This document shows positions 1-12,317 of a stretch of 64,000 nucleotides of DNA, one piece after another. Origin of the DNA: Mytilus trossulus (lineage: Eukaryota > Mollusca > Bivalvia > Mytilida > Mytilidae); contig NC_086374.1 in NCBI RefSeq assembly GCF_036588685.1, forward strand, positions 90,948,059 through 91,012,058. The letters run 5' to 3'. Position 1 is the stretch's first letter; each line of letters opens with the position of its first letter. The notes under the pieces were generated by a model that saw nothing but the letters and a program-made list of their open reading frames with translations, was not told where the DNA came from and made no database searches. A program made the translations under genes and the position numbers.

Positions 1-1380
1 ATTTTTGAAATTTTTCGTATCTGACCTCAGGGAGCATAAGTCATGTGGGTCGGCAGGAGAGCATTTAGGGACAACAGATTTTTAAGTCTGAAATACGCTA
101 CACCAAGAATGATTGTGTCAATGTTTGGTTAGATAGTCAAGATGTCAGACGCCGGTCATTGGGCTAATTCATGGCAACTAATCGCATTGCCGAAAGGGTC
201 ATTTGAAGTGAAGTAAAAAGTCATTCAATGCTTTCAATGAATGAGTACCACATTCCACAAGTTTTTCTCGAACATGAATACAATATTTGATATTGGACGT
301 TAAACAACAAACAATTGATCAATCATTCCACGATTTTGCATTTTCATTTCATAAATTATAAAGCTAAATCCTTTAAAAAAACTTATACAAAAATATACTT
401 TCTAAGCAAATGTGGCAAGATTGCCAATGATATACAAATTAATTAAATTATGACATTTTCTGTTATATTATACTTACATTATACATCAACAACTTCTTGT
501 AATGACTAAAATTGAACTTCGAGCTATTTGAATGTTTATATTTTCACATCCAATCAAAATTTGTTATTTGTTATTTGTTATTTGCATTTCTATGGTTATC
601 TGTAGTAAATATAACTTTAAACGGATTAAAACTTCCTGGAACTTTAGTAAATAAATTGTAATTTTTGAATTACAAAATTAAAAATACAAATGCTTTATTA
701 GACAAAAAAAGTATGTGGTAACACGAATTGTAGATTGTGATACTATATATATCTCAAAATAGAATACAAGGAAATAATATAGCAAAAAGAGGTCATACTA
801 TATTTGGAATATAAAAATAACACGGTTAAAATTTCCTCTTTTTTAGTTATACAGTGAAAACCAATAGTGAAAATGAAACAGAATGTAGTATAACAATGTA
901 TGGTTGAAATCTTCAGATATAATTTCTCAGAGTATTTTCTTTATTGTGAGTAAAGAAATGACGAATTTTGTTTAGTGAACTTCCTCATCAATTGTTACAA
1001 GGCAAAAACAATGGAATACCGAAGATGCATATTGTTCAAAAGATTAGAGAGACCACAATTGTATATATGGCTTAAAAGAGAATCACATACATACTAATCG
1101 TAAGTAATTTTTGCTAAATATTCAATGCATGTTATACTGTAATTTCCTCCTATAACTGGAATCTAATCTATATCTTTATTCTCATAAAGGCAATGCATTA
1201 CATCGGTACAGATATAACAAATACAACAATAAATATTTACAATATGTACAAAACAAGCGAGAGAGGTTACAAAAGTTCACTCAGCGAAAGTCAAACTTGT
1301 ATATATATGGCCCTACTTTTTTTTTTTATATATACATTTTTTTTCAATTTTTTTCCATAAACATTGCATTTATATCTTAG
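1..1380. other. AT-rich non-coding DNA, nothing recognised
   Basis: No open frame, RNA gene or clear repeat boundary seen. A T-run with TATATATA lies at 1318-1345. Confidence 0.5.
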
Positions 1381-1735
1381 CACTCAATATTATTCTCCAT
1401 TCTTTATTTTCGGTCCATTTGTCTGTTATAGGATCCCACTATTTTTCATCGTTTGTAAACCTCATCATTAGCTCCTAATCTATACGAGGGTCTGGACCAG
1501 GGAGGGAGATAAAAAAATGTATGCAATTTATTTATGCTTTATTTTTTCTCATTATCATCTCTTCTTCATACATCACTTAACAATCGACTTCCTACATAAC
1601 GTAAACTTCGACTATATCACACAACCAGTGACTGCCTAAATCACACAAACAGGGAATACCTACATCACCTATCCATTGACTACATACCTTACCCAACGCC
1701 CGGCTACTTATTTATTACTGACTGCATATTTATCA
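1380..1735. repeat. Short copy of the leader plus minisatellite element
   Basis: The stretch 1385-1500 (TATTCTCCATTCTTTA, CCATTTGTCTGTTATA, CTATACGAGGGTCTGGA) matches 8795-8915. It is followed by a brief degenerate run of the CGACTACCTACATCAC-type units that form the large array at 9541-11110. It is the upstream counterpart of that array in the segmental duplication. Confidence 0.6.
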
Positions 1736-1967
1736 TTAATAAGATTCAAGGTTTACTGTATTTGCATCGAGTCCCGTAGGGTCGATGGCCAATACACCTG
1801 ACCGAGAATCTATACCAGTGCCAATACAGAAACAGCCAGTTCATAACACTTTTATGAAATAGTCCAACTTTTTCAATACAGACTTGTTCTGAATGTTGTA
1901 TCACATACATCAAATGTGAATATAGGGCCAATATTTCTAATACGAACTGGCAATGATGTGACTATAG

Positions 1968-2074
1968 GGCCAATATTTCCAATACGGACTGGTATTGAAT
2001 CCTGAATTACATGCACAATATGTGTTTACATGTTATTCAGGATTCTTTGCCACTACGTATTGGAAATATTGGAC
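1968..2074. repeat. Inverted repeat (foldback)
   Basis: GGCCAATATTTCCAATACGG at the left is mirrored by CGTATTGGAAATATTGGACC at the right. AATCCTGAAT and ATTCAGGATT pair further in, around a short centre. A related direct half-copy (GGCCAATATTTCTAATACG) lies just upstream at 1926. Confidence 0.65.
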
Positions 2075-2089
2075 CGGGCTGAAAAAGCA

Positions 2090-3352
2090 ATATAGATCAC
2101 GTGATTTATATGACTAGGACGACGTCACCATTATGACACATGCCGTTTTGGTAGTAATAGGGCTGTTTTAATCGTATTATCAAATAATTCTTATTAAGCA
2201 ATGTTTTAACAGTACATGATGTATTTCTTATACAAAGTTTTCACAAACTGGTGTATGCTGGTAACACCAATGACACTAGTTTTGTAACACTATTGACGTT
2301 TTTAGTTAATGATGTTATGTTAAATAATTTGGAATGTTGTTAGCCAAATATTTTTTTTTACTTTTCTTTTGCTTAATGTTCTTTGTTTTGTGTTCTGTAC
2401 TTAATAAAAGTAAAATAGAAACTTGTTACCAATGGTGCTATTTTGCGTCATTTGAGTCACTGAAGGGTCAGTAGTGTTCCTATATAAAAATGCAATAATT
2501 GTTATTTTTCATTCATTGCTAGTGTTTTAGGTCGTATACGAAGGATTAGATATTAACTTATCATTCAGTCTTACACATTATACATATATTTAGTTTAAAA
2601 GTATTTTCTAATATTAACAACGAGGATAATTAGGAAAGCCAAGTTTGTTACACCACTTTATTCTGAAATTCATTTTTAAATAGAATGAATACCTATAAAA
2701 ACAATGTCAATAAGTGGTAATTTAAACCTTAACAACAAATTGGAACAGTTGTTTGATATTTATCAATATTTTTTTTAAGAACTAAATGCATGTTTTTATA
2801 TTGGTAACACCATTGCCATCATTCTATCAAAGGATGACTTAAAATTGTTTAAAAAGAAGGAACTCTTTATTTTTCCCATTGCATATTTCTGAATAAAGTT
2901 GCTACCCGGCATATTAAAGAATAGGAGAACAAATTCAAAATTTTCAAACAATGACATAATATTCCCAAATTTTCCATTATTGAAATATGCATGTTTATAT
3001 TGTTTTTTGATAATGACCGATATGCAAGCAGATATATATATATCCTTTTTTTTAAATTTGATCTAGGACATTGGTATCAATGTCACTAGAGATATATAAA
3101 TAGACAGTCTTTCCCTTGTTTTTTATAATTATGTAGTTTATTTATATAAGTTGGAAATACCCTTTTCTTTTGCAATGTTGGGTGAAACTAAAATTAGAAA
3201 TCATTTAAGGTGTGCGTGTTTTTAAATCATTTGTTAACTCATATATTATGTTGGTTTTGACATAGAAGGAGTGTTTTCTTTTACCTCATACACATCATAA
3301 GATAAGAAAATATTTTGGAAACATCTTTAAAATTAATATTTTATGTATAAAA
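2090..3352. other. AT-rich non-coding DNA
   Basis: No gene seen. From about 3120 the sequence becomes homologous to the region from about 12950 (start of the BIR-bearing part of the segmental duplication). Confidence 0.5.
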
Positions 3353-3665
3353 TTGGGAATGGAAATGGGGAATGTGTCAAAGAGACAACAACCCGACCAC
3401 AGACAAGACAACAGCAGAAGATCACGTACAGGTCTTCAATGTAGCGAGAAATTCCCGCAACCGGAGGCTTGCTTCAGCTGGCCCCTAAACAAATATATAT
3501 GATAGTTCAGTGATGATGAACGCCTTACTAAACTCCAAGTTGTACACAAGAACCTACAATTAAAAATAATATAAGACTAACAAAGGCTAGACGCTCCTGA
3601 CTTGGGACAGGCGTAAAAATGCAACGGGGTTAAACATGTTTATGAGATCTCAACCCTCCCCCTAC
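3353..3665 (+). repeat. Dispersed SINE-like repeat, forward copy
   Basis: Begins AATGGGGAATGTGTCAAAGA and contains GAAATTCCCGCAACCGGAGG and AGCTGGCCCCTAAACAAATA. An inverted copy lies at 16640-16860 and a fragment at about 22925-23090. It is absent from the equivalent place in the second segmental-duplication unit (about 13045), so it inserted after the duplication. Confidence 0.6.
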
Positions 3666-4216
3666 ACCTCTAGCCTGTATTCCATTATAATGTTAAATAT
3701 TCCTTGACTTTGTTGACATTTAAAAGATTTCGGCATTTGAAGCTAGTTTCCAGTTTTATGTTGTGATTACCAATATTCCGACTTTTGGCATTTCGCTCTC
3801 TCATTACATTTTGAACGATTTAGCTACACACTTACGTATATATATATATCTATTTTAAGTGCCAGATTTTTTACCCATTTAAACGAAAGAAAACTATTAC
3901 CACGGCCGGGCATTCTTTTTTTGGGGGGATTTTAGTAGGTTCATTCTAAAATATTGACCTGCCCAGTGTATAAATGCGATTTGTTTTACTTCATCGCTTA
4001 CGCTTAAAATACTTTGCTGAAACGATCACGGAATCCGTCACATTTGTCGCCTTTCTTCTTTATCGGTTGAAACAGCTTTTATTTCCTTGAGTGAAATCAA
4101 ACCAACATATATATTAATAATAAAACAATTACACTGTTATATATTAATTGTGTCCTATGCTTTTCTGGATTAACCTTTATCAAGAACGCACCAACCCCAA
4201 AGAAGTTAAAAGCTAT

Positions 4217-4431
4217 ATACTGTGGATTCATTATTATTCGTTGGATACCAATTTTCTTGGATTAAGTGGGAACAGGTGAACCACGAAATTAAATGTTCAA
4301 CGAATGACACATTTTCCATAGGTTTATATGCAGACTTCCGCAAAACCATGAAATTAAATATCCACGAACATATGATTTTTCTTTCAGCCACGAAAATTTA
4401 TACCCACGAAAATAAATGAATCCACAGTATA
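4217..4431. mobile_element. MITE, copy 1
   Basis: Termini are ATACTGTGGATTCATT and its complement AATGAATCCACAGTAT, about 215 bp apart, with inner CGTGG/CCACG motifs repeated in both orientations. A second copy is at 56971-57187. The overlapping frames on both strands here are products of the near-palindrome. Confidence 0.75.
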
Positions 4432-4680
4432 TGCTTTGAAAAGGATATTTTATTTGCTGAGAATTTATGAAAAGAATACTTTACGAAAGCACAGACGACT
4501 AAATTGATGATACCGCGGTAATTTTTCGGTATTTGGACTATCGTAAATTCAGGTGAAACGATTAAACCGGCGATGTCCGGTCTTACCCCAACATGCTCGA
4601 GATAAGTTTGTGACGTAGCGGATTCAAATTGAAACTAAAAATAGAGTATGGAAATAACCTTTATTTTCCTTCAAAAGAGA

Positions 4681-4721
4681 TATATAAAATACTCTTAATT
4701 ACTTTACAGGTTAGACTTAAC
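4681..4721 (+). promoter_or_regulatory. TATA box and short non-coding first exon of BIR copy 1
   Basis: TATATAAA at 4681-4688 is followed about 30 nt later by a short stretch ending at a strong splice donor (GTAAGT at 4722). The matching acceptor is TTTATAG at 4882-4888, which leaves 23 nt of leader before the ATG at 4912. The same arrangement (TATATAAAA, TTAGACTTAAC/GTAAGT) is conserved at 13395-13454 before copy 2, which supports it as promoter plus 5' UTR exon. The transcription start (about 4710) is inferred from spacing only. Confidence 0.6.
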
Positions 4722-4911
4722 GTAAGTATGCAAAATGTTTTTTTTTATATTTTATTCATTTATATAGAATAACCCGAAATAGTAAATATAGAAATCTACC
4801 TCGTTAGAGTTAATCTGTAAATGGTAGGAATACAGATTGATCAATACAGTAAGATGACTTTAAACCATATATTATTTTCTATTTATAGATTTCTTCTATC
4901 AGCGTGGAACC

Positions 4912-6133
4912 ATGGCCGTAACTCTGACACAGCTCCCACCTTGTTTATACCACAAGAGAGCTTATGACGAGGTACCCCAGCATCCACTGGAAAGACTTCA
5001 TCAACTACGTATAAACACAGAGCTACGACGACGCACGTTTGTAACCTGGCCTAAATCATCGCCCATTTGTCCGACTGAATTATGCGACAATGGTTTCTAC
5101 TATATGGGATCAAAGGACAAGGTACAATGCGCTTTCTGTGGAGGAGTATTGAGTGGGTGGTTAGAAAATGACAATGTCGCTAGTGAACACGCCAAACATT
5201 TCAGGTATTGTGAAAAAGTTTCAACCAAATCGAAAACCTGTGCGGAAAGTTTACCTGAACATTCTGTTTCAAATTATGCCGGACAACACTCACAGAATGC
5301 AAACCTTCAACCGCATAATAAACAATTCTTAATGCTAAATACACGGATTTCTACGTTCCAGTCCTGGCCAAAGAACTTAAAGCAGTCACCAGAAGATTTA
5401 GCATCTACAGGCCTATACTACAAAGGTATGTATCTAAAAAAAATCTTTGACAATGAAGTTGACATGGTCTAAACATTTATGAAAATCACATATACTTACC
5501 TTATTTTTTTTTTTAAATAGTTCAAATTATTTTTTCAAAATTTCTAATATTACTTCTTTTCATGTTTGGAATGTACAAAAAAGAAGAGTTCATAACATAT
5601 TGTATATAAAAAAAACCACTTTATTCTGTGTATGCGTCCGAACAGTTTTCTGGATTTATCTTCACCAGGAACGATCATATATTATGTATAAATATATTTT
5701 AAGCTAGATATGAATTAAACTAGGTTCAATCCACCTTTTTATAGACAAAAAAATGCCTAATATAACAGTTGTTATCCAATCGTTTGATGTATTTGAGCTT
5801 TTGAGTATGTCATTTGATTAGGGACTTTCCGTTTTGAATTTTCCTTAGAGTTGGCATTTTTGTGATTTACTTTTTAGAACGAACTGGTTAATTATAGTAA
5901 ATAAAGTACGCAATTTGTGCTGACGCCATTAATAGACTCGAGATTTCTCACATCATAAGCATTTCATCGAAATGATTTCAAAATCTATTCATTTTTGTCT
6001 TTCAGGAACTGGAGATTCATGTCAATGTTATATGTGTGGTGGTATATTATCAGGCTGGGAGGATGAAGACATTCCAGAGGATGAACACAAAAAATGGTTT
6101 CCTAAATGTCCACTTGTCAACAAAGAATTGTAA
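4912..6133 (+). CDS. Two-BIR-domain inhibitor-of-apoptosis-like protein (copy 1, intact, 2 coding exons)
   Basis: Exons 4912-5425 and 6006-6133 join to a 213-aa protein. The donor is AAAG/GTATGT and the acceptor TTTCAG/GA; the intron is phase 1 and sits inside the second BIR. BIR1 (about residues 37-101) shows RTFVTWP, GFYYMG and the complete zinc set Cys73, Cys76, His93, Cys100 in C-x2-C-x16-H-x6-C spacing. BIR2 (about 144-207) shows FQSWP, GLYYKG and Cys179, Cys182, His199, Cys206 with the same spacing. No RING, CARD or UBA follows: the stop comes six codons after BIR2. BIR proteins bind caspases or IAP-binding-motif peptides; without a RING this one cannot itself be a ubiquitin ligase, so a scaffold, decoy or antagonist role is inference. 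The ATG at 4912 is the first in frame after the acceptor at 4888 and has a good context (ACCATGG). A second, damaged copy lies 8.7 kb downstream. Cytosolic: no signal peptide or membrane segment. Confidence 0.92.
5761..5880 (+). repeat. Dispersed repeat inside the BIR intron, with a kappaB-like site in copy 1
   Basis: CGTTTGATGTATTTGAGC ... GATTAGGGACTTTCCG; copy 2 has the same block at 14770-14870 with GGAACTTACC. The decamer GGGACTTTCC at 5821-5830 equals a canonical NF-kappaB site, but it is part of a repeat and may be coincidental. Confidence 0.5.
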
Positions 6134-6142
6134 TTGAAAAAA

Positions 6143-6148
6143 AATAAA
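6143..6148 (+). promoter_or_regulatory. Candidate poly(A) signal AATAAA of BIR copy 1
   Basis: AATAAA starts 10 nt after the stop codon of the BIR gene and is retained in copy 2 at 15187-15192. This would give an extremely short 3' UTR; the cleavage site is not visible. Confidence 0.4.
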
Positions 6149-7039
6149 TCAGCAGATCAAAAATGGGTCTATGCTGTGTACAATTAATTTTATGACTTTC
6201 TTCTAAATCGTGTGGCCTTTTTCAACTTGTACATAATTTTATTACTTTCTTCTATATCGTGTGGCCTTCTACAGTTGTGTACATAATTGTAGATTTTGCA
6301 CATAAAATTATCCAGTACATGCTAAAAAAGAAGAGTGAATTGATAATTCCAAATGCAATAAAGCAGACAAAATATATGACTAAACAAAAAATGGTGAAAG
6401 GACAACCACCAATGCAATACACCACACCAGATAAAACAAAAACTGGAAGTGAACTCATGTGCTGCGAAATGATTTTCAGTTCCTGTTTTTTAAACTTGAC
6501 AGTAGTTTTCTTATGACATAAATGATGTTACATGCAACTGTGGGGTGGGTTTGATCTACTCTTCTCTGATATGATATGTTGGTTAAAATCAGAAAAGAAA
6601 TGACATGAATATGGCATTTATAGGTCTTAATCATTAGCAGATATCCATGGTATTTGCTCACATGTAACAACATACAAATACCTACAGAATTAATTATGTT
6701 AACAGATTGGCTAAAAAGCCATGGACAGGATCATTTAAAATATATTAAGCATATACAATGGTGCCAGTGCAATTTTCTTCAACCATCATCTGTTCCATTT
6801 TTGCTCAAGTTACTCCACGATGTATACTTTATCAAATATGACTCTTAAGAGGTGATCTTAAAAGCGACATCTAGTTTAAGTTATTGGTGGTTCCCATTGC
6901 CTTTGCTTCAATGATATTCGTTATATTTACCACCCTGTTATAAGAGAACAACAAGTACTACCAACATCATTAATATCACCATTATCGAATTTCATATTAA
7001 AGACTTTCGTAGATTTAGAATTCTAAGGTTTGTACAATA

Positions 7040-7470
7040 GATTTAAAAAGATGTGGTATGAGTGCCATTGAGACATCTCTCCATCTAAGTCCCAAGTAAT
7101 AGAAGCAAACAAAAGTAAACTATTATAGGCCAAATTACAGGCTTCAGCACGGAACCTTGGCTCACACCGAACAGCAAGGTATACAGAGCCCCAAAAACAT
7201 CCAAACTGGAAAAACAGCGGTTTATTCTAAAAACAAAAATGAGAAACGAGAAACGCTTAAAGCTCATCAAAAAACGACAACCACTGATCAACAGGTTCCT
7301 GACATTATTTATTTATGTGCCTGTCCCAAGTCAAAAGCCTCTAATTTCATATCGGGGCCTTTTATAGCTGAATGTGTGGTATGGATTGCCGTACGGTGAC
7401 CTATAGTTGTTAATGTCTGTGTCATTTTGGTCTCTGGTGAACAGTTGTCTCATTGAAAATCAAACCACAT
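7040..7470. repeat. Dispersed repeat, copy 1
   Basis: AGATGTGGTATGAGTGCC, GGCTTCAGCACGGAACCTTG and GACAACCACTGATCAACAG recur at 16170-16475 and 51815-52145. The end part (GTGACCTATAGTTGTTAATG, 7397-7416) resembles 36800-36890. Short frames here are not genes. Confidence 0.65.
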
Positions 7471-8790
7471 CTTTTTTATTTATACATCATTGAACGAATA
7501 AATTTGAACTATGACACAATGTAAAGACAAACATAATTGAACAAGGGGTCAGATTCGAAACAAATTCAGAAAGACAACCACAACCTTGGACGAAATCCAC
7601 CAACGAAAATTTCGTACACGGGTAAAGAAAAATAAAAAGTGAATGTACGAATAGTTCCTAGAACACTGATAGTTTTGCTAGTTGAAAAAAAACTCAGATA
7701 AAACCTGCAACAATAAGTGTTCATCAAGGTGGTTTTGAATTGGGTTAGATACTATACTGACAATTTATAAACGATCTGCCAGGCTGCATAGCTACCAATC
7801 AAATACGATTTCTTGCTAACAGCTGCAACATTCAACGACAGATCAATCTAATGTTGAATAGATTCAAATTGTACGTTTATAATCTTTTTAAATAATCAAA
7901 AACTAAGGTTCCAACTACTCCCTCCGGCAAAGTAGACTTTAGATGAATATTTTAGGTTATTTTTGTTATATAGCTTTTCAACGGTTTTGTTACTAATACA
8001 TCTTTAATTTCAAATGTTTGGCTTTGAGCGTTCCTAATGCAGGTTAATCCAGAAAAGCGCTCCGGACGCATGAAATTATTAAACATGATGTTCTCCTTTT
8101 TACATCACTGGGTTGTTACTTCTGCTGGTGGACTGTCAGTCCCCGAGGGTATCATCAGCCCAGGAGACAGTACTTCGGTACTGACACGATTTAACTAACA
8201 CTTCGAAACTTGTCCATTTATAGATTTTGAACTTTTCAATAACTAAGGTAAATCCAGAAAAGCGCTTCTGATGCATGCAGTTATTAAACTTGTTGTTCTC
8301 ATTTTTATTCAAACTTCAATAAGACAAAAAATGGTCCATCCATATCTAGCATATTTGGAGTGCATAAAAAAGTACCCAAATCACTTCTACTAGAAAACTT
8401 CACTTTCACATACTTGAATCAGATCTAAATGTTTAAGTTTTTAAGATTTCATATAATCAAATCCTTGATTGAAACAAACACATTCAGAACAAGTCATATG
8501 TCAAAAGAAATCCCAACATAAACTAAATGATTTAAAAAGTACGTGAAACACTCTTTAGAACAAAACTTCTCCAATGCTGTAGCATCGTCTGTGTCCCAGT
8601 TTTACAAATAAAAAATAACAAACAGAAAGATAACCACGTTTGTTCGAACACGAATAACATTATAAACTGGCCAATGCAATATTTCATTCCATTCGATAGT
8701 AAATATAATCGATGATAACCATGCAGATTTTTTGCAAATTTTTCGTACCGTTAGAAGTACGAAATTTAGAACTCTGAATTCCTATATTAG
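7470..8790. other. Non-coding DNA with short repeats
   Basis: No gene. A block TCCAGAAAAGCGCT...ATTATTAAAC...GTTCTC occurs twice (8048-8095 and 8253-8305). CTGGTGGACTGTCAGTCCCCG near 8123 is the complement-type match of a fragment near 57400. Confidence 0.5.
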
Positions 8791-9540
8791 TATCCAATAA
8801 TATTCTCCATTCTTAATTTTTAAGTCCATTTGTCTGTTATATTAATCCACTAATTTGTATTATGTACACCTCATCAAGATTTTTATTATTCAAAATCTAT
8901 ACGAGGGTCTGGAGGGGGTTTGAGGGGCTTTATTACCTTCTTTATTTGTATTTTTTATACTATTTTTTCTTCTTCAATACTTTCTTTAATTTCCCCCATT
9001 ACCATCTCTTCTTTATATTTCAGCATCCCATTATGTTCTGTTCTTTATCATTTTACCTATTTTTTTCTATTTTTCTATTTTTTATTCCATTTTAATTCAA
9101 ATCTGCATATGCAGGTAACATTTTGGGCTCACACGAAAAAGATACAAGAATCATTAAGGGAATGACAACGGGGTTAAATATTTTACCATTCACATATTCT
9201 GGTCTCTAGTTTGATGGAAAAAAATTGCGGTCAAGAAGATGACATAATTATTTGAATTCAGATTTTCCTTAAAGTGTTAAATTTTTGAGAAAAACAAATG
9301 AATAATAAACTACATGAAAAGTGCAACAAAATTTGTCTGACTCAGACAAAAACAACCACAACCACCACCACCCTTTTCTGAGGTGAATGGTTGCTCCCCA
9401 AGTAAAGAATCAACTTCATATTTCGCTTATTCAAAATAAGCACATAAGACTCAATTGACATAATAGTCCAACAGGCTGGGTACAATTTTTGAAATTTATA
9501 ATAGTATTGTTGATGTCATAGTAATTTTATTACACATCAG
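8790..9540 (+). repeat. Leader of the minisatellite element
   Basis: 8795-8915 matches 1385-1500. The T-rich stretch that follows gives two overlapping Phe-rich frames (8862-9165) that show no protein features. Confidence 0.5.
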
Positions 9541-10615
9541 TCATTTACTAACCTGCATTATCCAAACCTCAAATACCTTTATATCACCGACTATATATAT
9601 CACATAATCACCGACTAACTATCAACAACCTATAACCTACATCACTAATCGACCGACTATATCATCTAACCAATGACTGCCTATATTACTTAAACAACAA
9701 CTACATACATTATCTTTCCACCAATTACCTTCAACACCTTATCAACACCTTATCATCGACTACCTATATCACCAATCCATTGACTTCATACATCGCGTAA
9801 TCACCAACTACCTACAACACCAAACCACAGACTACCTAAATCACGCAACCACCGACTACCTATATCGTCAATATATTGACTGCATGCATCATATCATTAC
9901 CAACTACCAACAACACCACACCACATACTACCTTCATCTCGCAACCACCGACTGCCTATATCACTAATCCATTGACTTCATACATCGCGTAATCACCAAC
10001 TACCTACAACACCACACAACAAACTACCTTCATCACGCAACCACCGACTACCTATATCATCCAATCCATTGACCTCATGCATCGCATTATCATCAACTAC
10101 CTACAACACCACACCACAGATTACCCACATCATGCAATAACCGACTGCCTATATCACCAATTTATTGACTTCATACATCGCGTAATTACCAACTACCAAC
10201 AACACCACACCACAGATTACCTACATCACGCAAGCACCGAATACATATATCGCCAATCTATTGACTTCATACATCGCGTAATCACCAACTTCCTACAACA
10301 CAACACAACAGACTGCCTACATCACGCAACAACCGACTGCCTATATCACCAATCCATTGACTTCATACATCGCGTAATCACCAAATACATACAACACCAC
10401 ACCACAGACTAGCTACATCACGCAACCACCGACTGCCTATATCACCAATCCATTGACTTCATACATCGCGTAATCACCAACTATCTACAACACCACACCA
10501 CAGACTATCTACATCATGCAACCAACGACTACCTATATCATCAATTCATTGACTTCATACATCGCGTAATCACTAACTACCTACAACACCACACCACAGA
10601 CTAGCTACATCTTTC
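9541..10615 (+). repeat. Minisatellite, about 96-bp unit
   Basis: The marker TTGACTTCATACATCGCG recurs near 9781, 9971, 10167, 10262, 10358, 10453 and 10550 (variants at about 9877 and 10070), a period of 95-97 bp. Units share CACCGACTACCTATATCA and CAACACCACACCACAGA. Because 96 is divisible by three the array stays open (10077-10412), but it is satellite DNA. Confidence 0.85.
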
Positions 10616-10935
10616 ATCCACTTACTATCTACATCACACAATCACCGATTAATCCACTGATTATCTACATCACACAATCACCGAATAATCCACTGATTAT
10701 CTACATCACACAATCACCAATTCATCCACTGATTATCTACATCACACAATCACCGATTAATCCACTGATTATGTACATCACACAATCACCGATTCATCCA
10801 CTGATTATCTACATCACACAATCACCGATTAATCCACTGATTATGTACATCACACAATCACCGATTCATCCACTGATTATCTACATCACACAATCACCGA
10901 TTAATCCATTGATTATCTACATCACACAATCACTG
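10616..10935 (+). repeat. Minisatellite, 36-bp unit
   Basis: CCACTGATTATCTACATCAC recurs at 10654, 10690, 10726 and onward in exact 36-bp steps, about nine units, with alternating ATTAAT/ATTCAT variants that hint at a 72-bp higher-order unit. The open frame 10771-11010 is a 12-residue repeat by-product. Confidence 0.85.
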
Positions 10936-11920
10936 ATTACCCATATATCAATGACTACCTTTATCACCCAACCACCGACTACCTATATCATTAAACATCT
11001 GACTGCCTGATATCGCTCAAACACCGACTATAAATCTACATCATTCATCCATCGATTGTTTATATCACCCAATCACTGTTTACATACATAAATTAACCAC
11101 CGACTACCTTGAATATAAAGCATGTGAGTTTCCATGTATTTAATGAACTGCAAGTATAAACAGTTTAAAAAATGTACGTGATCACAGAGGACATGCATTT
11201 TATTTACTTGTATTTCTATTTATTGCTTAGCATCACGATGAGGAACAATTAGTTTCAGTCGATATGTGTAAATATAAATAATTCCTTATCACATATAAGA
11301 TACTGATTGGTTGCTTTATAGTGCAGCTGAGATACAGCAACCGCTATTGGCTTAAATGAGATAAAGAATTCCAATTTTTTTCGTCTCGGGATAAGACATC
11401 AAATGCCGGAAAATTAACTATGTGTATTTGAGTCCCGATCAACTGTCATTAATTCATGTTCGTGTAATAACGCATATCTTGTCCTTTGAAATTCAGTATT
11501 GAAATATCAATTATTAATACGTGTTGATTTTTTTATCTACAATATTCACGATTTGTTTTGCTAAATAATGTTTGTATACAATGTTTACCAAAATGAATTA
11601 TTGGTATTTATAACTTCTGCCGAACTCAGCACACGTCCAGAAGTGTTTGCATTGGTAAATGATTTAATTTTCAACAAGTAAAGTAAAAAAAAAATGTCTA
11701 AGACATTCATTTTATATCAATTTATGTCTAAAAAAAACCTTTTCCAATACCAAATCAACAACATCAATGCACACATATTACTTTTAAAATAGGATAGAGT
11801 AAGGCAGTCCATAGCTTTTTAGAAAGCTGAAACTTGTTTTTGTGTTTGTTTTAAATTTTGAATTTTTTGAAATACTTAAGTTTTTCTTCCTCAGGCATAG
11901 ATTACCTTAGCTGTAATTAG
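10936..11920. other. Degenerate minisatellite tail and non-coding DNA
   Basis: Diverged CACCGACTACCT units run to about 11110. After that no gene or repeat boundary was recognised. Confidence 0.5.
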
Positions 11921-11924
11921 CAAC

Positions 11925-12080
11925 ACTTTTAGGAATTCTGATCCTCAATGCTCTTCAACTTCGTAATTTATTTGTCCTTTGTAACTTTTAAGGATTTGAG
12001 CGTCACTGATGAGTCTTTTGAAGATGAAACGCGCGTCTGGCGTCTATACAAAATTTAGTCCTGGTATTTATGATGAGTTT
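11925..12080 (+). repeat. Dispersed repeat fragment
   Basis: TTAGGAATTCTGATCCTCAATGC and GAGCGTCACTGATGAGTC are partly shared with 63550-63650 (GGAATTTTATGGTCTCAATAC; GGGGCGTCACTTCAG) and 33355-33400. Confidence 0.5.
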
Positions 12081-12317
12081 ATTTCATATTGATTTTCAAA
12101 GGCCTTTCTGATTATAGATTTGGTTTTAATAAGAAAGGAACAGGAACTGTTTTTCTGGTTCAACTGAGTTCTTCGCATGTTTTAAATAGTGTTTGTATTG
12201 CAAAATCTTTATAGTTTTTCTCTTAAGTGTTTTTTTTTTGCGTTGTTATTTTTCCCGTTTTCAATATGGACGTTTTTTTAACCGCATTGGAATATACACT
12301 TTATTCCAATGTCACCA

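Noticed and set aside
4206-4419. Overlapping frames on both strands
   Set aside because: They arise from the self-complementary MITE; no protein similarity.
9541-10935. CRISPR-like direct repeat array
   Set aside because: Units are directly adjacent without unique spacers, and the genome is eukaryotic.
10077-11010. Open frames of 111 and 79 codons
   Set aside because: They follow 96-bp and 36-bp tandem units divisible by three; the peptide is the repeat itself and has no protein features.
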